Shown here one piece after another: positions 1 through 7,660 of a stretch of 33,877 nucleotides of DNA. The notes under the pieces are model-generated. The model did no database searches. It saw only the letters and a program-made list of their open reading frames with translations, and was not told the origin of the DNA. How positions within the stretch are numbered: the stretch's first letter is position 1; each line of letters starts with the position of its first letter. Source of the stretch: an uncultured Opitutia bacterium (GTDB taxonomy: Bacteria; Verrucomicrobiota; Verrucomicrobiia; Opitutales; Opitutaceae); contig CAJAYO010000939.1 in the NCBI GenBank assembly GCA_903948415.1, forward strand, positions 1-33,877. Direction: 5' to 3'. The position numbers and the translations under genes are program-made.

Positions 1-117
1 GATCTCGTAGATTTCGACGAGGGCGACGCCGGTGGTGGTGTTTGAGCCGGAGACTTGGACGGAGTAGCCGCCGGGGGCGTGGGTGGTGAGGAGGGCGGCG
101 TCTTTCGACGGGGCGGG
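1..117 (-). pseudogene. Orphan copy of the secreted-protein C-terminal tail
   Basis: Read on the minus strand, this stretch encodes SKDAALLTTHAPGGYSVQVSG followed by TTTGVALVEIYEI. This is almost the same as the last residues of the protease that ends at 148. It lies downstream of that protease's TAG stop, in the same reading frame, with only about ten codons of unrelated sequence between. No start codon or N-terminal part exists for it, because the upstream sequence is the protease itself. It therefore looks like a gene remnant or duplicated tail, not a gene. The fragment continues past the window edge, so its true end is not visible. The nucleotide match to the protease tail is nearly perfect over roughly 100 bp, which implies recent duplication or conversion. 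Confidence 0.7.
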
Positions 118-125
118 AGGGCGAC

Positions 126-154
126 GGAGCGCGAGCGAGCTCGCGGCCTACGGG
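126..154. repeat. Single copy of the hairpin (REP-like) element
   Basis: The sequence reads GGAGCGC, ten variable bases, then GCGGCCTACGGG. The same seven-base and twelve-base flanks occur in the tandem array at 18294-18544, where the middle ten bases differ. The centre folds as GCGAGC-GA-GCTCGC. The protease stop codon (TAG, minus strand) lies inside the GCGGCCTACGGG flank. Confidence 0.7.
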
Positions 155-3100
155 ACTTCATAGACTTCGACGAGGGCGACGCCGGTGGTGGTGCTGACGC
201 CGGAGACTTGGACGGAGTAGCCGCCGGGGGCGAGAGTGGTGAGGAGCGCGGCGTCGCGGGAAGTGCTGGGGAGGGCGAAGGCGCCGACGGTGGTGAAGGC
301 GGCGGTGAGGGCGGTGGCTTGGGCGGGGACGGCGGACCAGTTGTCGTTTTCGGCGAGTTTCGCGGAGGAGGAATTGAAGAGGGTGAGTTGGGGATCGGCG
401 ACGGTGCCGGGGACGCCGAAGGCGCCGAGGGTGGGGCCGACGGCGCGGATCAAGACCTTGGTGGTGGTGCCGCCACCGAGGACGAAGCCGACGGTGAGGC
501 CGGTGCCGAGGTGTTTGCGGACGGAGACGTTGACGAGGCGGGGCGTCGCGAGCGTGAAGGCGGTGGTGGCGGTCGCGTCGTAGAGTTCGGCGATGACGAG
601 GCCGGTGCCGGCGCCGTTGCCGGCGGCGGAGACGGCGACGGAGTTGTCGCGGGTCAGGATGCTGGCGGTGGCCGCGGCATCTTTCGAGAGCGGGCCGCTG
701 TAGGGGAAAGCGCCGACGGCGGCGAGGGCGGCGGTGAGGGCGGGCGAGCCGCCCCAGTTGTCGTTTTCGCCGGTCTTGGTGGAGCCGGCGAAGAGTTCGA
801 GTTTGGGATCGTCGAGGGTGCCGGCGACGCCGAGGGCGGCGAGGGACGGACCGGCGGCGCGGATGATGAGGGGCTTGGCGCCGGCGGTGGCGGCGCCGCC
901 GACGACATAGCCCATCGTGAAGGTGTCGGCGGGGGTGGCGAGGGAGGTGAGGACGGAGAGATTGATGAGGCGGCCGGGGTTGGCGGCGGCGGCGAGGGCG
1001 ACGGCGGCGGCGGGGCTGGTGACGGAGCCGTTGGGGGTGGAGACGGTGAGGGTGTAGCTGCCGCTCTGCGCGGTGCCGACGGCGGCGACCGAGTAGGTCG
1101 GGGTGTTGGCGCCGGGGATCGGGCGGCCGTCCTTGTTCCACTGATAAAAGAGGGCGCCCTGGCCGATGGCGGTGGCGGAGAGGGTGAGGGCGGCGTTGGC
1201 CGCGAGCGTGACAGACTGCGGGGCGGCGGTGATGACGGGAAGATCGACGGCGGCGCGGCCGAGGTGGCGGACGTTTTGGCGGTATTGGGGCCAGGGGCCG
1301 GTGCCGGCGTAGGCGCCGATGTCGAAGGCGTAGAGTTTCGAATCGTTACTGGCGAGGTAGAGGGTGGTGCCGAAAATCACGGGGCTCGAGCGGAGGTATT
1401 GGGCGGTGTCCCAGGTGCGTTTGAGGGTGCCGCCGGGGTAGAGCGCGTAAAGTTTTCCGTCGTAGGCGCCGATGTAGATGACGCCGTTGCTGTCGACGGC
1501 GGGGCTGGAGGCGAGGATGGGGCCGCCGGTGGTATAGGTCCAAAGGGGCTCGCCGGTGGCGGCGTCGAGGGCGTGGACTTTGCGGTCGGTGGCGCCGAGG
1601 TAGACGGTTGTGCCGTCGCTGCTGAGGCACGGGGAGCTGCTGATCCCGTTGGTGACGGTGACGCCGGCGTAGACCCAGCGTTGGACGCCGGCGGGAGTGA
1701 GGGAGATGACGCGGGAGGTGCTGTAGGTGGCGAGGTAGATGTTGCCGGCGGCGTCGAGGGCGGGGGTGGCGAGCATGTCGCCGCCGGTGGCGAATTTCCA
1801 GCGGAGGGTGCCGTTGGGGTTGAGGGCGTAGAGGTTCTTGTCGACAGAGCCCTGATACACGGTGCCGTCGGGGGCGATGATGGCGGCGGTGTAATAGCTG
1901 CCGACGTTGCCGACGTTGTAGCTCCACTTGACGGTGCCGTCGGCGGAGCTGAGGGCGTAGAGACTGCCGTTGGTGTGATGGGTGTAGAGGGTGCCGTCGG
2001 CGGCGAGGGCGGGGGCGAAGGAGGTGCTGCCGGTGCCGAGGGCGCGTTGCCAGCGGACGGTGCCGGCGGGGGTGAGGGCGGTGACATTGCCGTCGAAGGC
2101 GCCGAAGTAGATCATGCCGTCGGGGCCGATGGCCGGGGTGGCGAGGTCCATGCTCGCGCCGGCGGCGTAGGTCCATTTCAGCGAGCCGTCGGGGTTGACG
2201 GCGTAGACGCGGCTGTCGGGGGAGGTGGTGCCGAGGTAGAGGGTGCCGTCGGGGCCGACGGAGACGGAATTGGTGACGAGGGAGCCGTCGGTGCTGAGTT
2301 GCCAGAGGGAGTCGGTCACGGAGACGGTGACGAGGCCGCGGCTGGTGGGGTTTTTGGTGTCCACCTGGAAGTAATACGTGGTGCCGGCGGTGGCGGCGAC
2401 GGTGCAGCGGCTGTCGCTGTTTTGGATGGTGGCGGAGAGGTCGGTGTCGTCGTTGGCGGCGACGAGGGCGAGGTTGGCGAGGGAGGAGCCGGTGTAGACG
2501 GCGAGGAGGGTGTTGAAGTCGAAGGTGAAGGCGGAGACCTGGAAGCGGCCGGTGCGGGGGGCGGTCCATTTGTACCAGAGGGAGGCGCCGCCGGCGAAGC
2601 CGAGGATGCGGGGTTCGGTGGGCTCGGTGGTGGCGGAGTTGTTACGGGCGGTGGACTGGGCGCTTTCGCCGGCGAGCGGGGTGGCGTTGGCGAAGTGGTC
2701 GTTGGCGGGGGCGGGGGAGATGCTGAGCTGGGCGTAGCCGCTGGTGTTGGTTTTGCCGGAGACGGCGATGATGTACGAGGCGAGGGCGGTGACCGGAAAA
2801 GCGACGCGGCTGGTGACGGTGGTGCCGTAGTTGTCGTTGGAAGTGACGGGCACAAGGGTCGCGAGGGTGCTGCCGGTGAAGATATCGAGGGTGGTGTCGA
2901 AGTCGCTGCCGGCGGTGTCGACGACGACGGTGCCGGTGGCGGGGGCGATCCAGAGCCACCAGAGGCTGGCGCCGGCGTCGTCGGTGCCGGCGTGGCCGGG
3001 TTCGCCGGGTTCGATGGTCGCGCCGCGGTTGTTGGAGCGGAGGGTGAGGGTGGTGCCGGTGATGATGGCGCGGTCGGTGAAGTCGTCGTTGAAGGGGCGG

Positions 3101-4416
3101 TTGGTGGTGGAGGTGAGGGCGCGGGCGAGGTTGAGGCGGCCGTTGGTCTGGGCGCGGCCGGCGAGGGCGGACTTGAGTTCGGTGCCGCGGAGGAGGCGGT
3201 TGATGCGTTCGCGGTAGGTGTCGTTGGGGAACTGGGCGCGGAGGAGGACCATGGCGCCGGCGACGTGGGGTGCGGCCATCGACGTGCCGCTGCGGGCGAC
3301 GATGCCGGTGGGGTTGGTGAAATCGGCGGAGACGATGGCCGTGCCGGGGGCGAAGAGTTCGACGGTGGCGCCGTAGTCGGAGGACGAGCTGAAGGTGTCG
3401 GTGGGGCCGGAATTGCCGACGGAGAGGATGTTGTCGAGGAGGTAGCCGGCGGGATAAAACGGGGAGGCGTCGTTGCTGACGCCGTTGTTGCCGGCGGCGG
3501 CGACGACGACGATGCCGGCGTCGCGGGCGGTGCGGAGGGCGGTGTAGAACGTCTGGGAGAAGGTCGTGCCACCGAAGCTGCAGTTGATGACGTGGGCGCC
3601 ATGGGCGATGGCGTAGTCGACGCAGGCGGCGCTGTCGCTGGTCGTGGAGATGCCGTCGGCCCCGGCATTTTTCAGCACCATGAGCTGGGTGCGCCAGACG
3701 ACGCCGGCGGTGCCGAGGCCGTTGTTGCCGGAGGCGCAGAGGATGCCGGCGACATGGGTGCCGTGACCGGTGTTGTCGGTGATGTCGCCGGAGCGGTTGC
3801 CGCGGAGGAAGCGGGCGCCGTTGACGTCGCCGAAGGTGGGGGTGGGATTGACCCAGAGGTTGGGGGCGAGGTCGACGTGGTCGGGGCGGACGCCGTTGTC
3901 GATGAGGGCGACGATGACGTTGGGGGCGTCGTGCAGGATGTCCCAGCCGGGGATGGCCTTGATGTCGGCGCTCGGGGTACTGCCGGTGAGCTGGAGGCCG
4001 GTGTTGCTGAGGCCCCATTGGCTGGGGAAGCCGGGATCGTTCGGGATGATCTGGGCCGTCATCAGGTAGTCGGGCTCGACGAACTCATAGCGGCCGGTGG
4101 CCCGGAGGCGGGCGACGGCGTCGGAGGCGGATTCGTCGGGCGCGAGGGCGATGACGCGGAGGTCGCCGAAGCGGGCGAAGCGGTCGCGGACGCGGATGTT
4201 TTCCCGGGCCTCGGCGGCGTCGACGGTGGCGCGTTGGCGGGCGAGGGGTTTGGCGAGGATGAGGTGGTCGCTGAAGCCCTGGGCGCGCTCTTTGGCGGAG
4301 AACTTATCCGGAGGTGCGGTCGGGGCGGCGTGGGCGGAGAGCGCGAGCAACAGGGAGACGGCCGAGGCGACAAGCGAGGCTACGACGCGGATGAAAGCGG
4401 AGCAGAGGTAACGCAT
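148..4416 (-). CDS. Secreted subtilisin-like (S8) serine protease with PPC-like, PQQ-like propeller, Ig-like and two C-terminal modules
   Basis: A 1422-residue exported protease. The ORF track begins 19 codons earlier, but MRYLCSAFIRVVASLV at 4416 opens a proper signal peptide ending near ALSAHA. The S8 catalytic residues are visible: Asp173 in ALIDNG, His218 in GHGTHVAG, Asn310 in AAAGNNG and Ser379 in SGTSMAAP. Two prepeptidase-C-like beta domains follow, roughly residues 440-700. A PQQ-type beta-propeller comes next, with repeats such as GPDGTLYLG and YALNPNGTLRWKF, ending near YRQNVRHLGRA. An Ig-like domain (FYQWNKDGRPIPGA) and two tandem copies of a ~125-residue C-terminal module (LIRAVGPTLGAFGV, NDNW, GVALVEVYEVP) complete it. 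It probably acts on or outside the outer membrane; its substrate is unknown. The propeller may bind substrate or scaffold the protein. No Shine-Dalgarno sequence is evident. The TAG stop lies inside a hairpin repeat. Confidence 0.9.
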   Translation of the reverse strand: MRYLCSAFIRVVASLVASAVSLLLALSAHAAPTAPPDKFSAKERAQGFSDHLILAKPLARQRATVDAAEARENIRVRDRFARFGDLRVIALAPDESASDAVARLRATGRYEFVEPDYLMTAQIIPNDPGFPSQWGLSNTGLQLTGSTPSADIKAIPGWDILHDAPNVIVALIDNGVRPDHVDLAPNLWVNPTPTFGDVNGARFLRGNRSGDITDNTGHGTHVAGILCASGNNGLGTAGVVWRTQLMVLKNAGADGISTTSDSAACVDYAIAHGAHVINCSFGGTTFSQTFYTALRTARDAGIVVVAAAGNNGVSNDASPFYPAGYLLDNILSVGNSGPTDTFSSSSDYGATVELFAPGTAIVSADFTNPTGIVARSGTSMAAPHVAGAMVLLRAQFPNDTYRERINRLLRGTELKSALAGRAQTNGRLNLARALTSTTNRPFNDDFTDRAIITGTTLTLRSNNRGATIEPGEPGHAGTDDAGASLWWLWIAPATGTVVVDTAGSDFDTTLDIFTGSTLATLVPVTSNDNYGTTVTSRVAFPVTALASYIIAVSGKTNTSGYAQLSISPAPANDHFANATPLAGESAQSTARNNSATTEPTEPRILGFAGGASLWYKWTAPRTGRFQVSAFTFDFNTLLAVYTGSSLANLALVAANDDTDLSATIQNSDSRCTVAATAGTTYYFQVDTKNPTSRGLVTVSVTDSLWQLSTDGSLVTNSVSVGPDGTLYLGTTSPDSRVYAVNPDGSLKWTYAAGASMDLATPAIGPDGMIYFGAFDGNVTALTPAGTVRWQRALGTGSTSFAPALAADGTLYTHHTNGSLYALSSADGTVKWSYNVGNVGSYYTAAIIAPDGTVYQGSVDKNLYALNPNGTLRWKFATGGDMLATPALDAAGNIYLATYSTSRVISLTPAGVQRWVYAGVTVTNGISSSPCLSSDGTTVYLGATDRKVHALDAATGEPLWTYTTGGPILASSPAVDSNGVIYIGAYDGKLYALYPGGTLKRTWDTAQYLRSSPVIFGTTLYLASNDSKLYAFDIGAYAGTGPWPQYRQNVRHLGRAAVDLPVITAAPQSVTLAANAALTLSATAIGQGALFYQWNKDGRPIPGANTPTYSVAAVGTAQSGSYTLTVSTPNGSVTSPAAAVALAAAANPGRLINLSVLTSLATPADTFTMGYVVGGAATAGAKPLIIRAAGPSLAALGVAGTLDDPKLELFAGSTKTGENDNWGGSPALTAALAAVGAFPYSGPLSKDAAATASILTRDNSVAVSAAGNGAGTGLVIAELYDATATTAFTLATPRLVNVSVRKHLGTGLTVGFVLGGGTTTKVLIRAVGPTLGAFGVPGTVADPQLTLFNSSSAKLAENDNWSAVPAQATALTAAFTTVGAFALPSTSRDAALLTTLAPGGYSVQVSGVSTTTGVALVEVYEVP

Positions 4417-4626
4417 AGGAAACGGGGGTTGTCCTGAGCGACCGTAGGGTGGCAGGCAACGAACCCGGCACAAGGTCCAATGCGGAGGGCAAGGTAGGAA
4501 CCCTAGTCGGCCGGGAGGGCCGGCGCGCGTCGGCGGAGCGCCGGGCGGACGGGCGGCGGGGGCGAAGCCGGGGGAAATTGGATACGGCGGGGGAACCGGC
4601 CGGCCGGAGGGAAGGCGGCGGGCCGG

Positions 4627-7293
4627 TCAGGGCACCTCGTAGACTTCGACGAGGGCGACGCCGGTGGTGGTGGCGACGCCGGAGACCCGGACGCTGTAGC
4701 CGCCGGGGGCGAGGGTGGCGAGGAGCGCGGCGTCCTTGGAGGCAGGCGGGAGGCCGAAGGCACCGACCTGGGCGTAGGCGGCGGTGAGGGCGGCGGTGCC
4801 GCCCCAGTTGTCGTTTTCCCCGATTTGGGCGGAGGCGCCGTTGAAGAGGGCGAGCTGGGGATCGGCGACGGTGTCCGGGACGCCGAAGCCGCCGAGCGTC
4901 GGGCCGACGGCGCGGATGAGAATAGTTTTTGAGCCGGTGCCGCCGACGGTGAAACCCATGGTCACGCCGCTGCCGAGGTGTTTGCGGACGGAGACGTTGA
5001 GGAGGCGGGGGGTGGCGGCGGTGTAGGCGGCGACGGGGGTCGCGTCGTAGATTTCGGCGATCACGGTGCCGGTGCCGGTGCCGACGGCGGAGACGGAGAC
5101 GGAGTTGTCGCGCGTGGCGATGCGGGTGGCGATGGCGGCGTCTTTGGAAAGCGGAGACGCGTAGGGGAACGCGCCGACGGCGGCGAGGGCGGCGGTGAGG
5201 TCGGCGGAGCCGCCCCAGTTGTCGTTTTCGCCGGTCTGGGTGGCGGCGAAGAGTTCGAGCTTGGGGTCGGCGAGGGTGCCGGGGACGCCGAGGGCGCCGA
5301 GGGACGGGCCGGCGGCGCGGATGACGAGGGGTTTGAGGGCGCCGGGCGCGCCGCCCCCGAGGACGTAACCGAGGGTGAAATTGTCGCCGGGGGCGGAGAT
5401 TTCGGTGAGGATGGAGAGATTGATGAGGCGGGCGGGGTTGGCGGGATCGCCGGCGACGATGGGGTTGACGGACGCGATGGGGCCCCACTCGAGGGGATAG
5501 GCGTCGAAGAGGACGCCGCGGGCCTGGAGGCCGAGGGCGTTGGTGGACGACGGGGTGAGGGAGAACGTCGAGCCGGCGGCGGCGGCGACGGGCGTGCCGG
5601 TGGTGGCGGTTTGGACGCCGGTGAGGGTGAGGTTGTCAACGAACCAGCCGACGGTGTTGGTGCCGGCGGCGGTGTAGGCGGAGCCGGCGGGGTCGATGGT
5701 GAAGGCGAGGCGGACGCGGATGGTGCGGCCGGCGAACGAGCCGAGGGCCACGGTGCGGGCGGTGAACGCGGCGTCGGTGGGGGCGGGCGTGGCGGTGCCG
5801 GTGGGGGAGGTGCCGGCCTGCGTGTAGGTGTCGACCCAGGACGCGCCGTCGTCGGCGGAGACCTGAACGCGGGCGGTCTGGATCGCGGTGGCGATGCCGA
5901 GGCGGCTCAGGAAGGCGAGGGTCGCGCCGTTGCCCACGAGAAAGGTGTCGGGCAGCGTGAGGAACTGCGTCGAGCGCGGGTTCGTGTGCGAGAGGCGGTA
6001 GGACGCGGAGCCGGCGCCGGTGAAGGCGGACTGGACGACGGGGGGCAGACCCGGAGTGGTGGTCGCGACGAGACCGTCGAGGCCGGACTCGGCGTCGTAG
6101 ACTTTGGCGAAATGGGCGAGGGCGACGGTGCGCCATTCGAAGGAGCCGGCGAAGGCCGGTTTCGCGACGGTATAGGCGTTGGCCCGGCCGATCCCGGGGG
6201 AGGCGGGGCCGGTGACGGCGACGGGGACGGCGTCGGGGCCGGCGACGTCGGGGTCGAAGACGGTGACGGAGTAGGTGATCGGGGGAAGGGTGTTTCCGGA
6301 TACGCGGATGCCGGTGACGGTGACGCCGTAGGTCACGTCGGCGGTGGGGCGCGGGTGGCCGTCGGAGGCGGCGGTGGAAAGGTTGTCGTAGACCCAGACG
6401 AGGGTGTTTTCGCCGGCGGTGGTGGCGGGGTCCTGGCTTTCGAGGCGCACGGGAAGGGCGACGCCGTCGCGGGTCATCGTGACGGTGGCGGCGGTGAGGG
6501 CGGCGCCGGGATAGGAGAGGGACCAGCGGGGGAAGACGAGGGGGTGGGGAGCGTAGCCCGGGGCGGGGTAGGCGACGTAGGGTTCGCGCGTGGCGGGGCG
6601 GGTGGGAAGGGCGTTGGGGTCGACGATCCAGTTGGCGTGCACAGCCGGATAGGTCACGCCGTCGCCGGGGACGTCGCCGACGCCCATTTCGCGGGTGTGG
6701 GGGTAGAGCAGCCAGCGGCGATGGCCGACGCGGAAGTTGGTGCCGAGTGCGACGGTGCCGCGGCCGTCGTCGTCCTGGACGAGCGCGGTGATGGCGGCGG
6801 CGCCGGTGAGGCCCTGGGCGAGGTTGGAGGCGGCGGCGGAGTCTTTACCGTCGACGGTGTAGTAGGTCCAGGCGGTGGGGATGCCGGTGTGGCGGAGTTC
6901 GCGGTTGACGCTCATCATGAGGGCCGTCTGCTGGTTTTTCGCGGAGTAGGACGGGTTGAGCGTGATGCCGGCCGGGACGCCGGCCATGGCGCGGAAGAAA
7001 TTGATCCGGAGGAGGGCGGCGTCCTTGAAGGCGGCGGAGGTGGTGCCGGCGGCGGCCACCGCGGTCGAGCCGGTGTAGCTGCCGGTCCAGCCGAGCGGAA
7101 TATTTTCGGAGGCCGAGTAGATCGTGCGATAGAACTGGCGGACCTCTTCGCGCGAACGCGGGTTGACGGTGAGGGGCGCGGCGGCGGGGAGGGTGGCGGG
7201 GGCGAGGAGGAGCGCTGCCAGGACGAGGGCGAAAAAGGACACGGGTTGAGTCGTGCAGGGGGAGGCGCGGTGCAGAGGAGCGGCAAGTCGCAT
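4627..7293 (-). CDS. Secreted CAP (SCP/PR1-like) domain protein with beta-sandwich and two C-terminal modules
   Basis: An 888-residue secreted protein. The track start at 7329 is a TTG. The ATG at 7293 (MRLAAPLHRAS) opens a signal peptide ending near LPAAAP and is preferred. The N-terminal third resembles the CAP superfamily: RINFFRAMAGVPAGITLNP, then a RELRHTG segment and GHRRWLLYPHTREMGVGD. The middle holds beta-rich sequence, including a jelly-roll-like segment (VQVSADDGASWVDTY, then VGWFVDNLTLTG) of the kind attached to bacterial secreted hydrolases. The C-terminus has two tandem copies of the module shared with the protease, ending VALVEVYEVP. Part of the 3' end is nearly identical in DNA to the protease gene (about 28 identical bases around ttcgacgagggcgacgccgg). 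Function is unknown; CAP proteins are typically extracellular and sometimes bind lipid or act on other organisms. Confidence 0.8.
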   Translation of the reverse strand: MRLAAPLHRASPCTTQPVSFFALVLAALLLAPATLPAAAPLTVNPRSREEVRQFYRTIYSASENIPLGWTGSYTGSTAVAAAGTTSAAFKDAALLRINFFRAMAGVPAGITLNPSYSAKNQQTALMMSVNRELRHTGIPTAWTYYTVDGKDSAAASNLAQGLTGAAAITALVQDDDGRGTVALGTNFRVGHRRWLLYPHTREMGVGDVPGDGVTYPAVHANWIVDPNALPTRPATREPYVAYPAPGYAPHPLVFPRWSLSYPGAALTAATVTMTRDGVALPVRLESQDPATTAGENTLVWVYDNLSTAASDGHPRPTADVTYGVTVTGIRVSGNTLPPITYSVTVFDPDVAGPDAVPVAVTGPASPGIGRANAYTVAKPAFAGSFEWRTVALAHFAKVYDAESGLDGLVATTTPGLPPVVQSAFTGAGSASYRLSHTNPRSTQFLTLPDTFLVGNGATLAFLSRLGIATAIQTARVQVSADDGASWVDTYTQAGTSPTGTATPAPTDAAFTARTVALGSFAGRTIRVRLAFTIDPAGSAYTAAGTNTVGWFVDNLTLTGVQTATTGTPVAAAAGSTFSLTPSSTNALGLQARGVLFDAYPLEWGPIASVNPIVAGDPANPARLINLSILTEISAPGDNFTLGYVLGGGAPGALKPLVIRAAGPSLGALGVPGTLADPKLELFAATQTGENDNWGGSADLTAALAAVGAFPYASPLSKDAAIATRIATRDNSVSVSAVGTGTGTVIAEIYDATPVAAYTAATPRLLNVSVRKHLGSGVTMGFTVGGTGSKTILIRAVGPTLGGFGVPDTVADPQLALFNGASAQIGENDNWGGTAALTAAYAQVGAFGLPPASKDAALLATLAPGGYSVRVSGVATTTGVALVEVYEVP

Positions 7294-7657
7294 GGGAAAA
7301 TCGGTGAAGGAGAGCGGTGGGCGGTGCAAAGGCGGTGGGACTAAGCGGGCCGGGAACGGGACCCAGGTACGGCGCGCGCGGGGCGCGGATCAAGGGCGGG
7401 GGCGGAACGTGGGCGGCTTCGGCCGGAATCGCGAATGGAAAATGGGGGGTGGGCCGTGGGGCAGAGAGGCGGGGGATGACGGTGCGGGAAGGTGGGTGGG
7501 GCCGGGCCATGCGCCGGAAAGTCCGGGAGCGGGCCAGCGGGTGCGGAATCGTGGTCGGGCCGGGTGAGGCGGCAAGCGACGGCGGCGGGATGGGGGCTGA
7601 GGGTGGTCGGCGGTTGAAAGCCGCCGCTCCGGAGTGGGGGCGGGGCGGAGGCCCGCC
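7294..7657. other. Intergenic region between helicase and CAP gene
   Basis: This 364-bp gap holds the presumed minus-strand promoter of the CAP gene, for which I see no convincing -35/-10 pair. It contains a degenerate run of three heptamers (CGGAATC GCGAATG GAAAATG, 7424-7444). Two hairpins lie near its right end, described separately. No small gene with good start context was found. Confidence 0.5.
7424..7444. repeat. Degenerate heptamer run (three units)
   Basis: CGGAATC GCGAATG GAAAATG reads as three degenerate 7-bp units upstream of the CAP gene. It resembles the better-preserved heptamer arrays elsewhere in the window. With only three imperfect units, chance cannot be excluded. Confidence 0.35.
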
Positions 7658-7660
7658 CTA
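7608..7660. repeat. Double-hairpin element overlapping the helicase stop codon
   Basis: Two inverted repeats sit side by side: CGGCGG-TTGAAAG-CCGCCG (7608-7626) and GGGCGG-AGGC-CCGCCC (7643-7658). The helicase TAG stop shares the outer base of the second stem. The core CGGAGCGGCGG (minus strand) recurs near 12705-12717, which suggests a dispersed element. It could also aid transcription termination, but there is no T-tract. Confidence 0.5.

Noticed and set aside
55-4437. A 1460-codon ORF on the plus strand, antisense to the protease
   Set aside because: It consists of Gly/Ala/Glu/Asp/Val runs with no domain and mirrors the codon bias of the real minus-strand gene, which has a signal peptide and an intact catalytic triad.
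4978-7344. A 788-codon plus-strand ORF antisense to the CAP gene
   Set aside because: Same Gly/Glu/Ala-rich shadow pattern; no recognisable motif or start context.
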